Shown here in pieces: positions 28,395 to 37,171 of a DNA stretch of 64,000 nucleotides. This stretch comes from an uncultured Ruthenibacterium sp. GTDB lineage: Bacteria; Bacillota; Clostridia; Oscillospirales; Ruminococcaceae. The DNA lies in assembly GCA_944386555.1 (NCBI GenBank), contig CALXBN010000018.1:62001-126000 (forward strand). The letters are read 5' to 3'. The notes under the pieces were generated by a model. The model saw only the letters and a list, made by a program, of their open reading frames with translations, searched no databases and was not told the DNA's origin. The stretch's first letter is position 1; each line of letters starts with the position of its first letter. The position numbers and the translations under genes are program-made.

Positions 28395-29843
28395 ATGAAT
28401 CTGTATGAAAAATCGGCGGCAGAGCTCTCCCGCATGGTGCGGGCAAAGGAAGTCTCTGCTACAGAAATCACCAAGGATGCCTTGGCGCGCATTGAGGCAG
28501 TAGACCTGAAGGTGGATGCCTTTCTGACAGTAGAAGCCGAAAAAGCGCTAGATCGGGCTGCCTGGGTGGATGAGCAGGTGGCCGCCGGAAAAGACCTTGG
28601 CCCGCTGGCCGGTGTGCCTGTGGCTGTAAAGGATAACATCTGCACCAAAGGCACGAAAACCACCTGTGCTTCCAAAATGCTGGGCAATTTCATCCCGCCT
28701 TACAATGCTACAGTGGTGGACAAGCTGCTGGCCGCCGGCGCGGTGATCCCCGGCAAAGTCAATTTGGACGAATTTGCCATGGGCGGTTCTTGTGAAAATT
28801 CTGCTTTTAAAGCCACCAAAAACCCATGGGATCTTACCCGTGTGCCCGGCGGTTCTTCCGGCGGAAGTGCCGCAGCCGTCGCTGCCTGCGAAGTGCCCCT
28901 GGCTTTGGGGTCGGATACCGGCGGTTCCATCCGCTGCCCCGCCGGCCTGTGCGGTATTGTGGGGCTGAAGCCCACTTACGGCGCCGTGTCCCGTTTTGGC
29001 CTGGTGGCCTTTGCCTCGTCACTGGATCAGATCGGCCCCATGGCCCGCACGGTAGATGATGCCGCGCTGCTGTTCCGTGTGATCTGCGGCCAGGATACCG
29101 CCCACGATGCCACCAGCAAGCCTTTCAATTTTGCCGGGATGGGCCCGGATATCCGCGGTGTGCGGGTGGGCCTTCCCAAGGAATACTTCGGCACTGGCGT
29201 TTCCGAGGAAGTAAAGGCCGGCGTACTGAAAGCTGTGGATGACCTGAAGGCTCTGGGCGCCCAGGTGATTGAAATCTCGCTTCCCTCCACCCGGTATGCC
29301 CTCAGCGCTTACTACATCATTTCCTCCGCCGAGGCTTCATCCAACCTGGCCCGGTATGACGGCGTCAAGTATGGCTATTCCGGCCGGCGGGACGGCAGTT
29401 TGAATGATCTGTATCTGTCCACCCGCAGTGAAGGATTCGGCCGGGAAGTCAAGCGCCGCATCATGCTGGGCACCTACGTGCTGTCCAGTGGATATTATGA
29501 CGCCTATTACAAACGCGCCAAAATGCTGCAGCGTGCCATTGCGGCCGAATTTGACGAGGCATTCAGCCAATGCGATGTCATCGCCACGCCTACTTCCCCC
29601 TCTACAGCCTTCAAACTGGGTGAGAAGGTAAACGATCCGCTGGCTATGTATGCCACAGATATCTGCACCACCACGGCCAACATCGCAGGCCTGCCCGGTA
29701 TCAGTGTGCCCTGCGGTTTTGACAGCCAGGGCCTGCCCATCGGCCTGCAGCTGCTGGGGCCCAAATGGAGCGAGGCACGGCTGCTGACGGTGGCCAAATG
29801 CTATGAGACGGCCAAGGGCGGCTTCGCGGTAAAGGAGATGTGA
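28395..29843 (+). CDS. gatA: Asp/Glu-tRNA amidotransferase subunit A
   Basis: 482-residue amidase that releases ammonia from glutamine. The Ser-cisSer-Lys triad is visible: Lys in [11 protein letters not shown], the Gly/Ser-rich loop [14 protein letters not shown], and the catalytic Ser in [13 protein letters not shown]. With GatB and GatC it converts Glu-tRNA(Gln) and Asp-tRNA(Asn) to the amide forms. GGGAGG lies upstream. Its stop is 3 bases before gatB. Confidence 0.98.
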   Translation: MNLYEKSAAELSRMVRAKEVSATEITKDALARIEAVDLKVDAFLTVEAEKALDRAAWVDEQVAAGKDLGPLAGVPVAVKDNICTKGTKTTCASKMLGNFIPPYNATVVDKLLAAGAVIPGKVNLDEFAMGGSCENSAFKATKNPWDLTRVPGGSSGGSAAAVAACEVPLALGSDTGGSIRCPAGLCGIVGLKPTYGAVSRFGLVAFASSLDQIGPMARTVDDAALLFRVICGQDTAHDATSKPFNFAGMGPDIRGVRVGLPKEYFGTGVSEEVKAGVLKAVDDLKALGAQVIEISLPSTRYALSAYYIISSAEASSNLARYDGVKYGYSGRRDGSLNDLYLSTRSEGFGREVKRRIMLGTYVLSSGYYDAYYKRAKMLQRAIAAEFDEAFSQCDVIATPTSPSTAFKLGEKVNDPLAMYATDICTTTANIAGLPGISVPCGFDSQGLPIGLQLLGPKWSEARLLTVAKCYETAKGGFAVKEM

Positions 29844-29845
29844 GC

Positions 29846-31297
29846 ATGAGCAAGTTGAGCGAAAAGTACGAAGTAATCGTAGGGCTGGAGATCCACGCGG
29901 AACTGTGCACGGAGACAAAGATTTTCTGTGGCTGCAAAAATGAATTTGGTGCCGAAGTGAACACCTTGTGCTGTCCGGTGTGTATGGGTATGCCCGGCAC
30001 ACTGCCTGTACTGAACCGACAGGTGGTCGATTATGCCATTAAAATGGGCCACGCGCTGGGGTGCAGAATCAACCGCATCTCCAAGATGGATCGTAAGAAT
30101 TATTTTTACCCGGACTTGCCCAAGGCCTATCAAATCAGCCAATTCGATATCCCGCTGTGCGAACACGGCTCACTGGATATTCTGATGAACGGGCAGGTCA
30201 AGCGTGTGGGCATCACCCGCATCCACATTGAAGAAGATGCGGGCAAGCTGATTCACGACGATGCGTTTGAAGGTTCCCTGGTGGATTATAACCGCTGCGG
30301 CGTACCGCTGATCGAGATCGTCTCGGAACCGGACCTTCGCAGCGCCGAGGAAGCCAAAGTATATATGGAAACGATCACCGGCATTTTGCTGTATCTGGGG
30401 ATTTCCGATGCTAAAATGCAGGAGGGCTGTGTGCGCGCTGACGTAAATGTGTCCGTCCGTCCCCGAGGGCAAAAAGAATTCGGCACCCGTACCGAGATGA
30501 AAAATGTCAACAGCTTTGGTGCTGTGTACCGTGCGATTCAGTACGAGGCCAACCGCCAGATGGAAGTGCTGGAGGCCGGCGGAAGCATCGAGCAGGAGAC
30601 CCGCCGCTGGGATGATGCCAAAGGTGTGAACATTGTGCTGCGCACCAAAGAAGACGCCCAGGACTACCGCTATTTCCCCGAGCCCGATCTGCTGACTTTT
30701 GAGGTGAGCGAGGAACGCGTGCAGCAACTGAAGGCGGAAGTGCCTGAGCTGCCGGTGGCCAAAGCCCTGCGCTACGTGCAGCAGTTCGGCCTCAATCAGG
30801 ACGACGCACAGCTGCTGGCTTCCAGTAAGGCGCGCAGCGCTTTCTTTGATGCCAGCGTGGCACTGAACAAGTGCGACAAGAAAGCAATCTCCAACTGGAT
30901 GATCGGAGACATCGCCAAGATCCTCAACGAGCGCCGCATCGAGATCACTGACACCGCCCTGACGCCTGAAAAACTGACGGATATGATCGTACTGATCGAA
31001 CAGGGAACCATCTCCAACACTGCCGCCAAAACGGTACTGGATGAGATTATCGTCCACGATGTGACCCCGGCTGATGTCGTCAAAGAAAAGGGGCTGGCCC
31101 AGGTGAGCGATGAGAGCGCCCTGGCAGCCATTGCCGATCAGGTACTGGCCGCCAACACAAAAGCAGTGGCCGATTACAAAGGCGGAAAGACCAATGTGCT
31201 GGGATTCCTGGTAGGCCAATGTATGAAAGCCAGCAAAGGGCAGGGCAATCCGGCCAAGCTGCGGGAACTGCTGTCTTCCAAAATTGCACAGTTGTAA
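29846..31297 (+). CDS. gatB: Asp/Glu-tRNA amidotransferase subunit B
   Basis: 483-residue kinase-transamidase subunit. The cradle domain has the opening VIVGLEIHAELCTETKIFCGC with zinc-site cysteines, CCPVCMGMPGTLP and GVPLIEIVSEPD. A helical GatB/YqeY tail (residues about 330-480) binds tRNA. ATG 29846 is preferred over the in-frame GTG 29840 because AAAGGAG lies 8 bases before it. The operon ends in a strong hairpin. Confidence 0.98.
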   Translation: MSKLSEKYEVIVGLEIHAELCTETKIFCGCKNEFGAEVNTLCCPVCMGMPGTLPVLNRQVVDYAIKMGHALGCRINRISKMDRKNYFYPDLPKAYQISQFDIPLCEHGSLDILMNGQVKRVGITRIHIEEDAGKLIHDDAFEGSLVDYNRCGVPLIEIVSEPDLRSAEEAKVYMETITGILLYLGISDAKMQEGCVRADVNVSVRPRGQKEFGTRTEMKNVNSFGAVYRAIQYEANRQMEVLEAGGSIEQETRRWDDAKGVNIVLRTKEDAQDYRYFPEPDLLTFEVSEERVQQLKAEVPELPVAKALRYVQQFGLNQDDAQLLASSKARSAFFDASVALNKCDKKAISNWMIGDIAKILNERRIEITDTALTPEKLTDMIVLIEQGTISNTAAKTVLDEIIVHDVTPADVVKEKGLAQVSDESALAAIADQVLAANTKAVADYKGGKTNVLGFLVGQCMKASKGQGNPAKLRELLSSKIAQL

Positions 31298-31312
31298 AGC
31301 CATATTTGCATA

Positions 31313-31366
31313 TGCAGCAAAAGCCCCGCGCCTCTAAGGGAAACAGAGGCGCGGGGCTTTTGCTGC
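31313..31366. terminator. gatB terminator (symmetric)
   Basis: GCAGCAAAAGCCCCGCGCCTCT, split by AAGGGAAAC, pairs with AGAGGCGCGGGGCTTTTGCTGC. It is nearly symmetric, with T-runs usable in either direction. Confidence 0.9.
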
Positions 31367-31418
31367 ATACATTTTCATGAACTGCAGGATTTGTGAGCGA
31401 AATCAACAATTATTGTGT

Positions 31419-31437
31419 GATAGTAGATTAAACTATC
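31419..31437. repeat. Inverted repeat upstream of the amino-acid ABC operon
   Basis: GATAGT, 7-bp spacer, ACTATC, in an AT-rich stretch about 30 bp upstream of the promoter. It could be a regulator site; no regulator is identified. The rest of 31370-31539 holds only the promoter. Confidence 0.35.
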
Positions 31438-31466
31438 GGTAAAGTGACGAAATTTTAATTTAGTGC

Positions 31467-31495
31467 TTTACTATGATATCATAATGCAGTATAAT
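31467..31495 (+). promoter_or_regulatory. Sigma-A promoter of the amino-acid ABC operon
   Basis: TTTACT (31467-31472), 17-bp spacer, TATAAT (31490-31495), 45 bases before the binding-protein gene. Confidence 0.75.
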
Positions 31496-31539
31496 GGCAC
31501 CATCGCAAATGTACGCGGATTTAGAAAGAGGGGTTTTCC

Positions 31540-32427
31540 ATGAAAAAGAAGTTGTTTGCCGCTTTGGCGGCTGTGTCTGTAGTTCTCACAACCCTGGCCG
31601 GCTGCAGTTCCGGCGCATCTTCTTCCGGCGCCGCAGTTTCGTCTACGGCCGCGGCATCTGTTTCACAGCCCGCCGGCACGTCGGAAAGCGAGAGCACCGG
31701 TTACACGACATCCCTGGCAGACATTCAGGAAAAGGGAAGCCTGATCATTGGCCTGGACGATACATTTGCCCCCATGGGATTTCGGGATGAAAACAATGAA
31801 CTGGTAGGTTTTGATATCGACCTGGCCCGCGCGGTATGTGAAGTTTTGGGCGTGGAAGCAGAGTTTCAGCCCATTGACTGGGATTCCAAGGAAATGGCGC
31901 TGGCTGCAGGAACCATCGACTGCGTGTGGAACGGTATGTCCATCACGCCGGAACGTGAAGAAGGCATGGCTTTGTCACAGGCGTATCTGAACAACAAGAT
32001 CATTGTGATGACTGCTCCGGGTGTCACTGTGGAAAGCAAAGAAGATCTGGCCAACTACAACATTGGAATTCAGGCGGGCAGCGCCGCACTGGAAGCTGTG
32101 CAGTCAGACGAAGTTTATGCTTCGATCCAGGGGAATCTGACGGAATACCCCACTTACGATGAAGTGATTTTGGATGTGCAGGCCGGCCGGCTGGACTGCA
32201 TGATCATTGACGAAGTATACGGCAATTATAAAAATGCACAGCTGGACAATATTTTCGGGATCGCTGATTTTGATTTTGGCGACGATCTGTATGCCATTGG
32301 TTTCCGCAAGGCGGACACCGAGCTGCGGGATGCGGTAAACGAAGCGATCAACGCTTTGATTGAAGACGGCACCGCCGCTCAAATCAGTACAGATTGGTTC
32401 GGCGCAGATATCGTGGTGCGTCCGTAA
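31540..32427 (+). CDS. Amino-acid ABC transporter substrate-binding lipoprotein
   Basis: 295 residues. The lipoprotein signal peptide ends LAGC with Cys22, followed by a Ser/Ala/Gly linker of about 35 residues. The family-3 solute-binding fold starts GSLIIGLDDTFAPMGFRDEN and continues with FDIDLARAVCEVLG and the hinge region. Such proteins bind polar amino acids, and the linked HisM-type permease and GlnQ-type ATPase agree. The exact ligand is unclear. A hairpin after the stop may raise its level relative to the permease. Confidence 0.93.
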   Translation: MKKKLFAALAAVSVVLTTLAGCSSGASSSGAAVSSTAAASVSQPAGTSESESTGYTTSLADIQEKGSLIIGLDDTFAPMGFRDENNELVGFDIDLARAVCEVLGVEAEFQPIDWDSKEMALAAGTIDCVWNGMSITPEREEGMALSQAYLNNKIIVMTAPGVTVESKEDLANYNIGIQAGSAALEAVQSDEVYASIQGNLTEYPTYDEVILDVQAGRLDCMIIDEVYGNYKNAQLDNIFGIADFDFGDDLYAIGFRKADTELRDAVNEAINALIEDGTAAQISTDWFGADIVVRP

Positions 32428-32437
32428 CGGCAAACTC

Positions 32438-32473
32438 AAACGCGGGCAGAGCGCCTTTCTGCCCGCGTTTTCA
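32438..32473 (+). terminator. Intercistronic hairpin between binding protein and permease
   Basis: AAACGCGGGCAGA, GCGCCTTT loop, CTGCCCGCGTTTTC. Such leaky terminators or 3' stabilisers commonly make the binding protein more abundant than the membrane parts. Confidence 0.75.
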
Positions 32474-32502
32474 TGCGAATTTAACCAAAGGAGTTTGAAC
32501 GT

Positions 32503-33198
32503 ATGGATTTTGCCTATATCCAAACCCTGCTGCCCTCGTTGCTGAGCGGCACGGTCAACACGTTGAAGATCTTCTTCCTTACACTGATCTTGTCGCTGCC
32601 GTTGGGCCTGCCTTTTGCATTGGGCGCTATCAGCCGGGTATGGCCGCTGCGCTTTTTGTCAAAGATTTACATCTGGGTGTTCCGCGGCACACCGCTGATG
32701 CTGCAGCTGTTTTTTGTCTATTACGGCCTGCCCATTCTGGCTCAAAACTGGGGCGAACAGTGGGCCGAGCTGTTTCGCTGGCAGAATACGACGGCAGCCA
32801 TTGTCACATTTACACTGAATTATGCCGCCTATTTTGCCGAGATCTACCGCGCAGGGATTCAGTCCATTGACCGTGGACAGCATGAAGCAGCCAAAACGCT
32901 GGGCTTTTCCCGCTGGCAGACCATGCGCCTGATCATCCTGCCGCAGACCATTGCACGGGTGATTCCACCGGTGAGCAATGAAGTGATCACGCTGGTGAAG
33001 GATACGGCGCTGGTGACGGCCATCGGTGTAGGCGAGCTGCTGAAAGCGGCCAAAGATGCCAACAACCGGGATGTAGACCCCACCGCGTTTTTTCTTGCCG
33101 CCCTCATCTATTTGTGCCTGACCTTTGTGCTGACCCTGGTCTCCCAGTGGTGTGAACAGCGTTTTTCACGGCACGAACAGCCGATCCAGGAGGGATGA
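32503..33198 (+). CDS. Amino-acid ABC transporter permease
   Basis: 231-residue HisM/GlnP-type permease with about five membrane helices (TLKIFFLTLILSLPLGLPFA; FRGTPLMLQLFFVYYGLPIL; ATIVTFTLNYAAYFAEIYRAG region). The EAA loop EAAKTLGFSRWQTMRLIILPQ contacts the ATPase. A single permease gene suggests a homodimer. SD AAAGGAG lies upstream; it is 3 bases from the ATPase gene. Confidence 0.95.
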   Translation: MDFAYIQTLLPSLLSGTVNTLKIFFLTLILSLPLGLPFALGAISRVWPLRFLSKIYIWVFRGTPLMLQLFFVYYGLPILAQNWGEQWAELFRWQNTTAAIVTFTLNYAAYFAEIYRAGIQSIDRGQHEAAKTLGFSRWQTMRLIILPQTIARVIPPVSNEVITLVKDTALVTAIGVGELLKAAKDANNRDVDPTAFFLAALIYLCLTFVLTLVSQWCEQRFSRHEQPIQEG

Positions 33199-33201
33199 AC
33201 C

Positions 33202-33960
33202 ATGGTGATTCTGAAAATTGAGCATGTCAGCAAACGGTTCGGCAATTTGGATGCTCTGCGCGATGTATCGCTGGAAGTGGAGCAGGGGGAAGCTGTTGCC
33301 ATCATCGGGTCTTCCGGCAGCGGAAAGTCTACTCTGCTGCGATGCGTCAATAATCTGGAACGGGTGGGAAGCGGCAAGATCACCATTGACGGAGATGTGC
33401 TGGTAGACACAGCCGGCGGCGTGGCCCAGTATCCGCCTGAAAAAGAAATACGCCGCATCTGCACCAAGACGGGTATAGTATTTCAGCATTTTAATCTGTT
33501 TCCGCATCTTACGTGCCTGGAGAATATCATGATCGCTCCGGTGCAGGTTCTGCGGCGCAGCAAGGAAAATGTGCGCAGGGAGGCGTTGGACCTGCTGGAC
33601 GTTGTGGGCCTTTCCAGCAAGGCGCAAAGTTATCCGGCCCAACTTTCTGGCGGACAGAAACAGCGGGTGGCCATTGCCCGCGCCTTGGCGATGCACCCGC
33701 AGATTATGCTGTTCGATGAACCCACCAGTGCGCTTGACCCCGAAACCACCAATGAGGTGATTGCCACCATTCAAAAATTGGTGGCGCAGAAAACCACGAT
33801 GCTTATCGTCACCCACGATATGCGGTTTGCCCGGGAAAGTGCCACCCGTGTCCTATTTATGGATGAAGGACGGATCCTGGAGGAGAACACGCCGCAGCAG
33901 TTGTTTGAGCATCCCCAGAACCCTCGCCTGCAGGCTTTTTTGCAATCGGTGCGTTCGTAA
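33202..33960 (+). CDS. Amino-acid ABC transporter ATP-binding protein
   Basis: 252 residues of the GlnQ/ArtP type. Walker [10 protein letters not shown] is near residue 36, the Q-loop is [12 protein letters not shown], the ABC signature [15 protein letters not shown], and Walker [13 protein letters not shown], with switch His in THDMRFAR. It powers uptake with the two upstream genes. The C-terminus is complete. No clear terminator is seen in 33961-34081; only a weak CCCC/GGGG stem near 34005-34024. Confidence 0.96.
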   Translation: MVILKIEHVSKRFGNLDALRDVSLEVEQGEAVAIIGSSGSGKSTLLRCVNNLERVGSGKITIDGDVLVDTAGGVAQYPPEKEIRRICTKTGIVFQHFNLFPHLTCLENIMIAPVQVLRRSKENVRREALDLLDVVGLSSKAQSYPAQLSGGQKQRVAIARALAMHPQIMLFDEPTSALDPETTNEVIATIQKLVAQKTTMLIVTHDMRFARESATRVLFMDEGRILEENTPQQLFEHPQNPRLQAFLQSVRS

Positions 33961-34081
33961 TAGATGTACAAAGGCGCTGACAAGCACAAACCGAAAGAAA
34001 AACCGCCCCGATTCACGTGGGGTTTTGATTGGGCTGCGGATGGCGGATATTGAATCACCGGCGCGGATACATGATGTACAG

Positions 34082-35377
34082 TCAATCCCACTGGATAAAG
34101 GCTTCGTCGATGTTTTCTTCGATCACCTGGCGGATATAATCATAGCTGAACTGCGGAGAATTGGCCCGGCAGCCGTGGGCGGCGGCCAGCTCCGGGGTGT
34201 AATCCCGGTAAAGATATTCCCGGATATTCTTATATCCGGCATCGTAATGCGTAACCGCCGGCACCGCCTTTACATCGCCGACCAAGACAGATACGGTGCC
34301 GTCCGGCTGAGTGGTTTTGGTGATGGCAAAGGTGAAAATGTAGGAGATCATGTTGTCGGCGTAGGCCTGGGTGGAGACGAAATTTCCCAGGGAATAGGCT
34401 ACCGGCACGGTACGGCCGTCGGCAGCCGTCAAAAGTTCGATGCCCTGCACAACATGGGGGTGGGTGCCGATGATCACATCTGCACCCCAATCAGCTGCCT
34501 TCTGAGCCAAGGTGCGCTGGGCATCGCTGACAGTATGGCTGCCCTCTACGCCCCAGTGGAACCCCACCACTACCGCATCGGCCTGCTGGCTGGCCAGCTG
34601 GATCTGCTGCTGGATCACATCTTCCTCGCTGGTGAGAATGACATTGGCCTGTGCCCCATCCGGCAGGGGAATGCCATTGGTGGAATCGGTGTAGGCCAGA
34701 TAGGCAATGGTGACACCGTTGACCGTGTGCATGGGGATTCGGCTGTAATCCTCCGGCCCTGCCCACAGCCCGGTAGTAACCACGTCATCGGGCATGGTGT
34801 TCCAAAAGCGCAGGGTGGCTTCAATCCCCTGGGCATATTGATCGTAAGCGTGGTTGTTGGACATGGCGATCACCCGCATCCCCAAATCGTAAATAGCCTG
34901 GCCGCAGGCAGCCGGCGTACAGAACTGGGGGTAGGAAGAAGGGGCGATCTCGTCAGTGATCAACGTTTCCTGATTGATCCAGTTCACGTCGAATCCGGCG
35001 TAAAAATTGGCCATGTTTTCATACAGCGGCCCGAAATCATAACTGCCGTCCCCGGTGCGGCTGCGGGCTTCCAGATAAATACCGTTGTGAATCAGATTGT
35101 CTCCGGTGGCGGAAAAGCGGACGGTCTCCACCGTGGGCTGCGGCTCCGGTTCCGGTGCGCTGACGCTGGCGGCAGCCGGCAGGCTTTGGACGGATGGCGC
35201 AGACAAGGAGGTGCTTGCCCGGGCAGAAAGCCAATGCACCCCGACTGCAGCCAAACAGCCGGCCGCCACAGCAAGGGCTGCGCACAGGCCGGCGATACGC
35301 AGCCGCGCGCGGCGGCGCTTTTTTGTCCGTAGCCTGCGCTGGGATTCGCTCTCGTGGGGACGGTTTTCAGAATTCAC
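34082..35377 (-). CDS. CapA-family (poly-gamma-glutamate synthesis-like) metallophosphatase
   Basis: 431 residues. A basic cytoplasmic N-terminus and one membrane anchor (RIAGLCAALAVAAGCLAAVG) precede an extracytoplasmic CapA domain. Metal-site motifs are FSATGDNLIHNGIY, INQETLI, MSNNHAYDQY, VVGFHWGVE and IGTHPHVVQG, the usual order of the PGA_cap fold. CapA relatives export or make poly-glutamate capsule or act as surface phosphatases. No capBC genes are here, so capsule synthesis is unlikely. The start overlaps the dapB stop (ATGA), making it the last gene of the asd-dapA-dapB operon. Confidence 0.88.
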   Translation of the reverse strand: MNSENRPHESESQRRLRTKKRRRARLRIAGLCAALAVAAGCLAAVGVHWLSARASTSLSAPSVQSLPAAASVSAPEPEPQPTVETVRFSATGDNLIHNGIYLEARSRTGDGSYDFGPLYENMANFYAGFDVNWINQETLITDEIAPSSYPQFCTPAACGQAIYDLGMRVIAMSNNHAYDQYAQGIEATLRFWNTMPDDVVTTGLWAGPEDYSRIPMHTVNGVTIAYLAYTDSTNGIPLPDGAQANVILTSEEDVIQQQIQLASQQADAVVVGFHWGVEGSHTVSDAQRTLAQKAADWGADVIIGTHPHVVQGIELLTAADGRTVPVAYSLGNFVSTQAYADNMISYIFTFAITKTTQPDGTVSVLVGDVKAVPAVTHYDAGYKNIREYLYRDYTPELAAAHGCRANSPQFSYDYIRQVIEENIDEAFIQWD

Positions 35378-36135
35378 GGGATCAGCTCCTCCATGGTGTA
35401 ATACCCGGCCGGACGCCCGGCCAAAAATGCGGCGGCTTCCAGAGCACCGAATGCAAACAGCTGTCGGCTGTCGGCACTGTGGGTCAGCGACAGCGTCTCA
35501 TACGGGCCGGCCAGCAGGACGGTGTGGGTACCTGTGATGGAGCCCGCACGGATTGCGTGGATTCCCACCTCGCTGCGGGTGCGCCGGCCGTCACCCGGCC
35601 CGCGGCCAAATACCCGCGGCCGGCGTTCGCCTGCGGCATCCACGGCATCTGCCAGCAGCAAAGCCGTGCCGCTGGGCGCGTCCTTCTTGGCACTGTGGTG
35701 TGCCTCCAGGATTTCGATATCATAACCGGGCAACGCGGCTGCAGCCTGGCGCACCAGGTGCGCCAGCAGCCAAACGCCCGGCGCACAGTTGGCGCTTTGA
35801 AACACGGGGATCTGTGCGGCGGCTTGGCGGATTTGCGCTTGCTGAGATGCGGTATAGCCTGTGGCACATAGAACACAGCCAGCGCCGCAGCCGGTGCACC
35901 AGGACAGGATTTCATCCAGCGCCTGGGGCGCTGAAAAGTCGACCACCACATCAGCCGGCTCTTTTATAGATTTGATTCCGGCGCACACCGAGATGCCTGC
36001 CATGCAGCCTGCGATGCGGTCTGCGCCGCGCAGGCTGGAAAAACGATGGTCCTGTGCCGCCAGCCGGCACACGGTGCCGCCCATGCGGCCCAGTGCACCC
36101 GTGACAACAAGGCGAATATTTTGACGGTTTCGCAC
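35374..36135 (-). CDS. dapB: 4-hydroxy-tetrahydrodipicolinate reductase
   Basis: 253 residues. The Rossmann motif GALGRMG sits near the N-terminus, and DFSAPQALDEIL, CATGYT and EAHHSAKKDAPSGTAL carry substrate and catalytic His/Lys residues. It reduces the DapA product on the way to diaminopimelate and lysine, which also feeds spore dipicolinate synthesis. The start is GTG 36135 after AAAGGAGG; upstream ATG codons in frame lie before this SD. It shares ATGA with capA. Confidence 0.95.
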   Translation of the reverse strand: MRNRQNIRLVVTGALGRMGGTVCRLAAQDHRFSSLRGADRIAGCMAGISVCAGIKSIKEPADVVVDFSAPQALDEILSWCTGCGAGCVLCATGYTASQQAQIRQAAAQIPVFQSANCAPGVWLLAHLVRQAAAALPGYDIEILEAHHSAKKDAPSGTALLLADAVDAAGERRPRVFGRGPGDGRRTRSEVGIHAIRAGSITGTHTVLLAGPYETLSLTHSADSRQLFAFGALEAAAFLAGRPAGYYTMEELIP

Positions 36136-36154
36136 AAGATTCGCCCTCCTTTCC

Positions 36155-36183
36155 AGTATAACACAACCGCCCGCCAAAGCCAA
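36155..36183 (-). promoter_or_regulatory. Candidate internal promoter for dapB-capA
   Basis: On the minus strand TTGGCT (36178-36183), 17-bp spacer, TATACT (36155-36160), close to the dapB start. It lies inside the dapA-dapB gap. Confidence 0.5.
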
Positions 36184-36207
36184 TCGGCAATGGACAAGCG
36201 GTTGTGT
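36161..36207. repeat. Inverted repeat in the dapA-dapB gap
   Basis: ACACAACCGC (36161-36170) and GCGGTTGTGT (36198-36207), 27-bp spacer. One arm falls in the spacer of the internal promoter candidate, so it could be an operator or an RNA stem. Confidence 0.45.
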
Positions 36208-36220
36208 GGAGAATCCGGCC

Positions 36221-37150
36221 TTATGATGCGCCCGCAGCGTGCGCCGCAGGGCCATCCGCCCGAGACAGCAGCCCGTGCATTTCCAGTACAGCGCGCAGAC
36301 GGGCAGTTTCTTTGGCGGCCAGCGGCGCCAGCGGCAGACGGCAGGGCCCTGCTGCCAGCCCCATCATATTCAGGGCAGCTTTCACCGGTGCAGGGTTTAC
36401 ATCACAGAACAATGCGTTGATCACTTCCAGCCAGTTCAGCTGCATTTGACGGCTTTGCTCTACACGGCCGTCCAGATACAGCCGGCACATGCGGTGCACG
36501 GCTGCCGGAGCCAGATTGGCCAAAACGCTGATCACGCCTTTGCCGCCCAGGGACAGCAGTGGAACGATCTGATCGTCGTTTCCGGAATATAATGTAAGGC
36601 TGTCACTGCAAAGCGCTGCAGTGCGGGCAATGGACGCCAGATCACCGCTGGCTTCTTTTGCCGCCACGATCAGCGGTTCCCGCGACAGGATCGCATAAGT
36701 TTCCGGATGAATGGTCACACCGGTGCGGCTGGGCACATTATACAGAATGGCCGGCAGGCGTGCCTCGTTTACAATCGCAGTAAAATGGCGAATCAACCCG
36801 TCCTGGCTGGTTTTATTGTAGTACGGAGTCACCAGCAGCAAGGCATCGGCCCCCAGGGCTTTGGCTTGGCGGGACATAACGATGGCATGACGGGTGTCAT
36901 TGGAACCCGTACCGGCAATCACCGGGATACGGCGGCGCACCGTTTCCACCGCCGTGCGGATGATGGCCAGATGTTCCTGATCGGTCAGAGTCGAAGCCTC
37001 GCCGGTGGTGCCGCATACGCACACGGCGTCGCTGCCTTGCTCAATTTGCACTTCCAGAAGATGTTTCAATGCCGTAAAATTCACACGACCGTCGGCGTGC
37101 ATCGGCGTGACCAGCGCCGCGCACGAGCCTGTGAAAATCAGTTTCTTCAC
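36221..37150 (-). CDS. dapA: 4-hydroxy-tetrahydrodipicolinate synthase
   Basis: 309-residue TIM-barrel aldolase condensing pyruvate with aspartate semialdehyde. CGTTGEASTLT, PYYNKTSQDG, the YNVPSRTG stretch and Schiff-base lysine region VAAKEASGD are intact. The C-terminus is about 15 residues longer than usual (Ala-rich). It follows asd by 21 bases. Confidence 0.97.
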   Translation of the reverse strand: MKKLIFTGSCAALVTPMHADGRVNFTALKHLLEVQIEQGSDAVCVCGTTGEASTLTDQEHLAIIRTAVETVRRRIPVIAGTGSNDTRHAIVMSRQAKALGADALLLVTPYYNKTSQDGLIRHFTAIVNEARLPAILYNVPSRTGVTIHPETYAILSREPLIVAAKEASGDLASIARTAALCSDSLTLYSGNDDQIVPLLSLGGKGVISVLANLAPAAVHRMCRLYLDGRVEQSRQMQLNWLEVINALFCDVNPAPVKAALNMMGLAAGPCRLPLAPLAAKETARLRAVLEMHGLLSRADGPAAHAAGAS

Positions 37151-37171
37151 GGCAGAACACGCGCCTTTCTG

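Noticed and set aside
33961-34081. Terminator between the ABC ATPase and capA
   Set aside because: CCCC/GGGG stem is too short with a poor T-run; GATGTACA occurs twice but shows no further pattern.
33761-35332. 523-codon open frame on the plus strand across capA
   Set aside because: It is the antisense of the CapA frame, which carries recognisable metal-site motifs and is coupled to dapB.
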